Below are positions 60,020 to 64,000 of a stretch of DNA of 64,000 nt, in pieces. Numbering within the stretch: position 1 is the stretch's first letter; every line of letters begins with the position of its first letter. The stretch comes from Amycolatopsis echigonensis. GTDB taxonomy: Bacteria; Actinomycetota; Actinomycetes; Mycobacteriales; Pseudonocardiaceae. A program made the position numbers and the translations under genes. The notes under the pieces were generated by a model. The model worked only from the letters and a program-made list of their open reading frames with translations. It did not search any database and was not told the origin of the DNA. The stretch lies in assembly GCF_014174495.1 (NCBI RefSeq), contig NZ_JACJHR010000001.1:186001-250000 (forward strand), read 5' to 3'.

Positions 60020-60243
60020 GACGATCCCGCGCGGGAGAGACCGGACCGGGCATCCCCGGCCCGGCGCCGAAGGAGCAAGTCCTCCCCGGAACCTCTCAGG
60101 CACCCTGGACCGCGCGGACGAGACGCCTCTGGAAAGCGCATCGGCAGGAGACCACCAGCCGGTGCCGCCGACGGTGCAAACCCGGCTATCCACGCGGGTG
60201 AAACTCTCAGGCGCCCCGCGGGGTACGGACAGAGTGGGGAGGG
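60020..60243 (+). ncRNA. Tandem glycine riboswitch (gcvT motif), two aptamers
   Basis: Aptamer 1 (~60028-60137) has GCGGGAGAGACCGG, GCGCCGAAGGAGCAA, CCTCTCAGGCACC and GACGAGACGCCTCTGG. Aptamer 2 (~60140-60241) has GGCAGGAGACCACC, GCCGACGGTGCAA, AAACTCTCAGGCGCC and GGACAGAGTGGGG. These are the conserved blocks of the cooperative glycine riboswitch that normally controls gcvP or gcvT. TAGACT at 60002-60007 is a plausible -10. No glycine-cleavage gene follows; the next gene is convergent. Confidence 0.93.
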
Positions 60244-60269
60244 CCACGCCTTCGCGCGTGTGCGCCGGT

Positions 60270-60301
60270 GAGGTTCAGACCTCCCGGGTGGTCTGAACCT
60301 C
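60270..60301 (+). terminator. Hairpin directly after the glycine riboswitch
   Basis: 12-bp arms (GAGGTTCAGACC at 60270-60281 and its complement at 60290-60301) surround an 8-nt loop, 27 nt after the second aptamer. It may be the riboswitch expression platform/terminator. A second small hairpin (GTGGTC-AA-GACCAC, 60307-60320) follows. No U-tract. Confidence 0.65.
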
Positions 60302-60342
60302 CAGCTGTGGTCAAGACCACATGCCCGGCGGTTTTCGGCGCG

Positions 60343-60717
60343 TCAGCCCGGCATCTTGTCCAGGAAGCCGTGCACCTTGGCGATCCGGCCGTCGGCGATC
60401 TCGACCACGTCGAAGCCGATCGCGATCGGGTCCGGGTCGCCCGGAGCCGACAGGTGCCACTGGAACCGCGCGAGATCGTGGTGCGCGTCCGGCTCCGCGG
60501 GCAGGCTGAAGACGAGCCCGGCGAACTGCGCCTGCGCGCCGCCGATGAATCCGTCGATCTCGTCCTGTCCGGCGACCGCGCCGAGAGGGTCGGTGTAGGT
60601 CGCGCCCGGCGCGAAGACCTCCGAGACGAGCTGGCGGCGCCGCTGCGGGTCGGTCTCGTTCCAGACGTCGACGTAGCGGCGGGCGAGGTCGGCGGCGGTC
60701 GGGGCGATGGCGGTCAT
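60343..60717 (-). CDS. SnoaL/NTF2-like fold protein
   Basis: A 124-residue alpha+beta-barrel protein: ARRYVDVWNETDPQRRRQLV opens the cone, FAPGATYTDPLGAVAGQDEI and GFDVVEIADGRIAKVHGFLD are typical SnoaL-like segments. Members range from polyketide cyclases to binding proteins, so no reaction is proposed. The ATG at 60717 follows GGAGAACCCG. It runs toward the riboswitch, so it is not under its control. Confidence 0.85.
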   Translation of the reverse strand: MTAIAPTAADLARRYVDVWNETDPQRRRQLVSEVFAPGATYTDPLGAVAGQDEIDGFIGGAQAQFAGLVFSLPAEPDAHHDLARFQWHLSAPGDPDPIAIGFDVVEIADGRIAKVHGFLDKMPG

Positions 60718-60841
60718 GACGGGTTCTCCTTGTGTCGGCCGGGTTTTCGGTGTCCCGGTTTCGGTAGGGCCAAGCCTGGCGGAGGATCGGCGGCTGGTCG
60801 ATTACCCGGGAGGTAACCGGCTGGCCGTGCTAAACCGGGGC

Positions 60842-61441
60842 ATGGACTACGGCCGCCTGACCATCGACGGGCAACTCGAGAAGTTCCGCGAGATCGCGAC
60901 TCGCAACGACCTGGTGCCGGAAGTGCTCGGCCGCGCGGCGGCCCTGGATCTTCCCGGCTGGTACCTGACCGCGGGCTGCCTGTGCCAGACCGTGTGGAAC
61001 GCGGTGACCGGACGTCCGCCCGCCGAGGGCATCAAGGACTACGACCTGTTCTACTTCGACGATTCCGACCTCAGCTGGGAAGCGGAGAACTCGGTGATCG
61101 AGGAGGGTGCCCGGCGGTTCGGGGATCTCCCGGCGACAGTGGAGATCCGCAACGAGGCGCGGGTGCACCTCTGGTACGAAGACCACTTCGGCATTCCGTG
61201 CGCGCCGTACTCGTCCACCGAAGCGGCCATCGACTCGTTCCCGTCCGCGACGTCTTGCCTCGGGGTCCGGCTGGGCAGCGAAGGGGAGTGGCGGGTCTAT
61301 GCGCCGCACGGGTTCGCCGACGTCTTCAACCTCGTCGTGCGGCCCAATCCCGGGCACGCGCCGCGGAGCAGCTACGAGGCGAAAGCCCGGCGCTGGCAAG
61401 AACAATGGCCGGAGCTGACCGTCCTGCCGTGGCCCGGTTGA
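60842..61441 (+). CDS. Nucleotidyltransferase-like family protein (DUF925/COG3575 type)
   Basis: A 199-residue protein. IKDYDLFYFDDSDLSWEAE (~62-80) contains the DxD pair of the nucleotidyltransferase fold. VEIRNEARVHLWYEDHFG and PYSSTEAAIDSFPSATSCLGVR are conserved blocks in this group. It is probably a minimal nucleotidyltransferase without known substrate. The ATG at 60842 gives the usual N-terminus. A TetR gene with a long palindromic operator follows directly. Confidence 0.82.
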   Translation: MDYGRLTIDGQLEKFREIATRNDLVPEVLGRAAALDLPGWYLTAGCLCQTVWNAVTGRPPAEGIKDYDLFYFDDSDLSWEAENSVIEEGARRFGDLPATVEIRNEARVHLWYEDHFGIPCAPYSSTEAAIDSFPSATSCLGVRLGSEGEWRVYAPHGFADVFNLVVRPNPGHAPRSSYEAKARRWQEQWPELTVLPWPG

Positions 61442-61462
61442 CGCACGCCTCGAAGATGGCGT

Positions 61463-61495
61463 ACTTTCGATACGGGACAGTAGCGTATCGAAAGT
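61463..61495. promoter_or_regulatory. 33-bp palindromic operator (12-bp perfect arms)
   Basis: ACTTTCGATACG (61463-61474) and its exact complement CGTATCGAAAGT (61484-61495) flank a 9-nt spacer. The element lies 9 nt before the GTG of the TetR gene. TAGCGT at 61481-61486 may be the -10, so binding would block transcription. Confidence 0.8.
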
Positions 61496-61503
61496 GGGCG
61501 CAG

Positions 61504-62082
61504 GTGTCGGAGTCGTCAGGAGTGGGCAGGCCGCGCGATGTCCGGAGGGATGTCGCGATGCACGAGGCGGCCTTGGCGTTGCTGACCGAGGTGGGCTACG
61601 ACCAGCTGTCGATCGAGGCGATCGCGGCCCGTGCGGGCGTGGCCAAGACGACGATTTACCGGCGGTACCGCGACAAAGCGGCCTTGGTCGCGGCGGCGGT
61701 GGAGCAGCGGCAAGGGTCTGCTCCGCCCGAGCCGGGAGGCGGCGGACTGCGGGAAAACCTGCTGGCCGTCGTGCGGTGGCTGGCCCGGGAGATCGCCGAG
61801 CAGGAGATCGGGGTGCTGGGCGCGCTGTTCGCGGGCATGCGCGGCGATCCCCGGTTGGCCGAAGAGATGCGCCGCATTCTGCGCCGGGACCAAACGGCGA
61901 TGACGGATCGGCTGCGGGGCGAAGAGCTGGCGCCTGGTGCGGCTGAGTTGTTCGCCGAGGTCGCGCCAGGGGTGATCGTGCATCGGATCGTCTTCGCCGG
62001 ACAGCGGTGCGACGACCGGTTCGTGCGGCATGTCGTGGACGACATCCTGCTTCCATTGCTGCGGAAGGGAATCCGGACATGA
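61504..62082 (+). CDS. TetR-family regulator
   Basis: A 192-residue TetR protein. The HTH (~15-60) reads MHEAALALLTEVGYDQLSIE, AIAARAGVAKTTIYRRYRDKA. The C-terminal domain matches TetR_C_16-like regions with AREIAEQEIGVLGALFAGMR. GTG start at 61504, next to a 33-bp palindrome that is its likely operator. Its stop overlaps the reductase start (ATGA), so it co-regulates itself and that enzyme. Confidence 0.9.
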   Translation: MSESSGVGRPRDVRRDVAMHEAALALLTEVGYDQLSIEAIAARAGVAKTTIYRRYRDKAALVAAAVEQRQGSAPPEPGGGGLRENLLAVVRWLAREIAEQEIGVLGALFAGMRGDPRLAEEMRRILRRDQTAMTDRLRGEELAPGAAELFAEVAPGVIVHRIVFAGQRCDDRFVRHVVDDILLPLLRKGIRT

Positions 62083-62897
62083 TCGTGATCATGGGGGCGA
62101 CCGGTGCGCTGAACGGAGCGACAGTGGAGCACCTCCTCAAGCGGGTTCCGGCGGAGGAGATCGGCGTCAGCGTCCGGGATGTCGCCAAGGCGCGGCACTT
62201 CGCGGACCGAGGCGTGCGGGTGCGGCGGGGTTCCTATGAGGACCCGGCAGCGCTGAGGAATTCGTTCGAGGGGGCGGAAAAGGTTCTCCTCGTGTCCTCG
62301 AACGATCCGCACGCGGACGGGGTCAGCCTGCACCGTGCGGGCATCGAGGCGGCGGTAGACGCTGGAGCGCAACGGATTCTGTACACCAGCCATCAGAATT
62401 CCCGCATGGACACTCCGTTTCCGCCGGGGCCGGAGCACGCGGCGACCGAGCGGATTCTCGCCGAATCCGGGGTCGCGTGGACGGCGCTGCGCAACGGGTT
62501 TTACGCGCACAGCATCGGCTGGCTGCTCGGGAACTGGCGGGAGGACGGGGTGATCACGGCCCCGGCGGACGGCCCGGTTTCCTGGACCGACCGGGCTGAC
62601 GTCGCCGAAGCGGCGGCGGTGATCCTTGCCGGGAACCGGGCGTTCGACGGTCCGGTGACACTGACCGCGCGGCAGGCGGTGACGTTCGACGACGTGGCCG
62701 AACTCGCGTCCCGGGTCAGCGGACGCGAGGTGAAGCGGGTAGTCGTGGACGACGAGGAGTGGACCGCGGGCGAGCCGGAGGAGATCGCGCGCATGAAGCT
62801 CACGATGTTCCAGGCCTCTCGCCAAGGCCACTTCGCCGAGACGAGTCAGGTGCTGGCCGAACTTCTGGGGCGCGAACCGCGCGGAATTACGCTGTAG
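62079..62897 (+). CDS. NmrA/QorB-like NAD(P)-binding oxidoreductase
   Basis: A 272-residue atypical SDR. IVIMGATGALNGATVEHLLK (~2-21) is the dinucleotide-binding motif. ILYTSHQNS and ALRNGFYAHSIGWLLGNWRE resemble QorB/NmrA-like quinone reductases; there is no YxxxK. It could detoxify quinones or act as a redox sensor. The ATG at 62079 overlaps the TetR stop. Its last 52 nt overlap the convergent LysR gene. Confidence 0.86.
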   Translation: MIVIMGATGALNGATVEHLLKRVPAEEIGVSVRDVAKARHFADRGVRVRRGSYEDPAALRNSFEGAEKVLLVSSNDPHADGVSLHRAGIEAAVDAGAQRILYTSHQNSRMDTPFPPGPEHAATERILAESGVAWTALRNGFYAHSIGWLLGNWREDGVITAPADGPVSWTDRADVAEAAAVILAGNRAFDGPVTLTARQAVTFDDVAELASRVSGREVKRVVVDDEEWTAGEPEEIARMKLTMFQASRQGHFAETSQVLAELLGREPRGITL

Positions 62898-63790
62898 ACC
62901 CGAAAAAACTCGCGGCAGAAGGTGCGGAACGTTTCGGCTCGCCGGGTCAACCGCGCGCCCTCCGCGCGGGCGAGCACGACCGGTGTTGTCGGGACTCGCT
63001 CGCGCAACGGGCGTACGGCGAACGGTGTGCCCTCGACGGAAAGTTCCAACGGCGGGCGCTGCACCGACAGCGTGTAGCCGAGACCCCGCGCGACCAATGC
63101 GCGGGCCAGCTCGAAACTCGTCGTGCGATGCGCGACGGGCATCGGGAGGCCGACGGCGGCGAAGACGTCCCGGAAATAGCGCTCCGACGGCGGTACGTCC
63201 AGCAGGATGAACGGCTCGTCGGCCAAGGCGCGCAATGAAACCGTCTTGCGGCGCGCCTGCGGATGGTCCGGCGGGAGGAGCACGCTGGGCGGCTGGTCGT
63301 ACAGCTTGTCCACCGCGATTCCGGGCACGAGATCTTGCCGGTACAGCACGGCGAGGTCGCAACGGCCCTCCAGCAGGAGACGCTGCAGGTCCGGCAGGGT
63401 GCCTTCGACGAACGTGACCTCGACTTCCGGGTGCTGGGCGCGGAAGGTCGCCAGCGCGGCGGGCACGTGCAGCGGCGCGAGGGGCGTGTAGCAGCCCAAG
63501 TTCAAGCGTCCGGCGAGGTCGTGGCCGAAGTCGCGGGCGGCGGTGCCGAGTTCGGCGACCGAGGTGAGCACCGCGCGGGCCTCGCCGACGACCTGGCGGC
63601 CGGCGTCGGTCAGCGCGGTCGTCCGGCCGGGGCCGCGCAGGATGAGCTGCACGCCCAGAGTCCGCTCCAGCGAAGCGAGCGCCAGCGAGACCGCGGACTG
63701 CGACACGTGGCAGCTGTCCGCGGCCGCGGTGAGGCCGCCGGTGTCCGCGACCGCGACCAGATACTCGAGCTGGCGCAACGACGGATTCAT
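62846..63790 (-). CDS. LysR-family transcriptional regulator
   Basis: A 314-residue LysR protein. The N-terminal HTH (~1-60) reads LRQLEYLVAVADTGGLTAAA, DSCHVSQSAVSLALASLE. The periplasmic-binding-like effector domain covers ~90-295. It diverges from a nitroreductase gene with a 70-bp gap, so it probably activates or represses that gene. The 3' end overlaps the NmrA-like gene by 52 nt on the opposite strand. Confidence 0.92.
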   Translation of the reverse strand: MNPSLRQLEYLVAVADTGGLTAAADSCHVSQSAVSLALASLERTLGVQLILRGPGRTTALTDAGRQVVGEARAVLTSVAELGTAARDFGHDLAGRLNLGCYTPLAPLHVPAALATFRAQHPEVEVTFVEGTLPDLQRLLLEGRCDLAVLYRQDLVPGIAVDKLYDQPPSVLLPPDHPQARRKTVSLRALADEPFILLDVPPSERYFRDVFAAVGLPMPVAHRTTSFELARALVARGLGYTLSVQRPPLELSVEGTPFAVRPLRERVPTTPVVLARAEGARLTRRAETFRTFCREFFRVYSVIPRGSRPRSSAST

Positions 63791-63860
63791 GAGCTCAGCT
63801 TATGTCCTTTACCAGAAATGTGAACTGGACCGATGACCGGTGCCGCGGCAGGGTCGAGAC

Positions 63861-64000
63861 ATGACCCGGCACCAGCACCCGTTCGTCCCGTACGCGCCGC
63901 CGCGGCTGTCCCCGGAGGAAAGCCTCGCGCGCGGGCAGGAGCTGTACCGGCTGCTCGACCGGCGCCGGTCGGTCCGCTGGTTCTCCCCGGACCCGGTGCC
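63861..64000 (+). CDS. Nitroreductase-family protein (N-terminus only)
   Basis: The window ends after ~46 codons. MTRHQHPFVPYAPPRLSPEE followed by LYRLLDRRRSVRWFSPDPVP is the N-terminus of nitroreductase/BluB/iodotyrosine-deiodinase-like FMN proteins; RRSVRxFxPxPV is the FMN-binding start. The divergent LysR suggests regulation by an oxidant or aromatic compound. The remainder is outside the window. Confidence 0.8.
   Translation, partial: MTRHQHPFVPYAPPRLSPEESLARGQELYRLLDRRRSVRWFSPDPV

Noticed and set aside
60268..60816. 182-codon plus-strand ORF after the glycine riboswitch as its regulated gene
   Set aside because: It is fully antisense to the SnoaL-like gene and shows no motif; the riboswitch is therefore treated as orphan.
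1..64000. Search for tRNA, rRNA, insertion sequences and prophage genes
   Set aside because: No cloverleaf, rRNA segment, transposase motif (DDE or HUH) or phage structural gene was recognised by reading; a tRNAscan/ISfinder run would be needed to exclude small items.

Overview
The window is a 64 kb stretch of a high-GC actinobacterial chromosome. Codon use, frequent GTG starts, leaderless promoters, an IdeR/DmdR-type iron box, a Zur-type box and the order gcvH-garA-MerR-BFN-MerR all point to Actinomycetes. The palindromic GTGAAGGACTCC-type elements and the gene content suggest Pseudonocardiaceae, probably Amycolatopsis or a relative; this genus call is an inference. About 68 protein genes or gene fragments are supported. 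I saw no rRNA, tRNA, CRISPR array, intact insertion sequence or prophage.

Layout. 1-6014: a tetronate (D-erythronate/threonate) catabolic operon (ltnD-like end, otnK, otnC, MFS importer, otnI, denD, GntR regulator), followed by a decayed region with an SDR fragment. 6775-10262: a Clp-N-like protein, a cytoplasmic HtrA-like protease and an amidase. 10512-16061: a DNA glycosylase and a divergent LuxR regulator, then a ring-cleavage (extradiol) dioxygenase and an FAD monooxygenase. 16146-22339: siderophore tailoring and transport genes (hydroxyornithine formyltransferase, ornithine N-hydroxylase, MbtH, heterodimeric ABC transporter) with iron boxes but no NRPS. 22547-24716: a DMT exporter, a DinB protein and an MBL hydrolase. 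25214-28992: a sulfonate operon ssuC-ssuB-ssuA-ssuD preceded by a Cys-containing leader peptide. 29033-31723: esterase and amidohydrolase with a divergent TetR. 31733-34452: IclR, acylating acetaldehyde dehydrogenase and 4-hydroxy-2-oxovalerate aldolase.

34446-40062: TetR, MpaB-type oxygenase, F420-type LLM oxidoreductase, MFS permease and an S1P-lyase-like PLP enzyme. 40147-43820: a broken dienelactone hydrolase, a QacA-type exporter and a divergent MDR oxidoreductase. 43834-47623: a zinc-starvation block. Around one Zur-like box lie two divergent, translationally coupled operons encoding cysteine-poor ribosomal proteins (L31B, L32; L28, L33, S14, S18), a COG0523 GTPase and an Mrf-like ribosome-hibernation factor. 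47840-53513: siroheme synthase, PIG-L deacetylase, alpha/beta hydrolase, crotonase and acyl-CoA synthetase. 53537-55403: a lipoprotein, a small ORF and a gene-poor stretch with a 17-bp minisatellite. 55404-60301: CDP-alcohol phosphatidyltransferase, gcvH, garA, ftsR-like MerR, BFN nuclease, TetR, a second MerR and a tandem glycine riboswitch. The riboswitch has no gcvP/gcvT after it. 60343-64000: SnoaL-like protein, nucleotidyltransferase, TetR with a long palindromic operator, NmrA-like reductase, LysR and the start of a nitroreductase.

The most notable items are the orphan glycine riboswitch, the zinc-starvation ribosome block with Mrf, the apparently leaderless Cys leader peptide ahead of the ssu genes, the complementary degenerate NBDs of the siderophore-locus ABC pair, several clear TetR operators that overlap promoters of apparently leaderless genes, and a family of long palindromes between genes.
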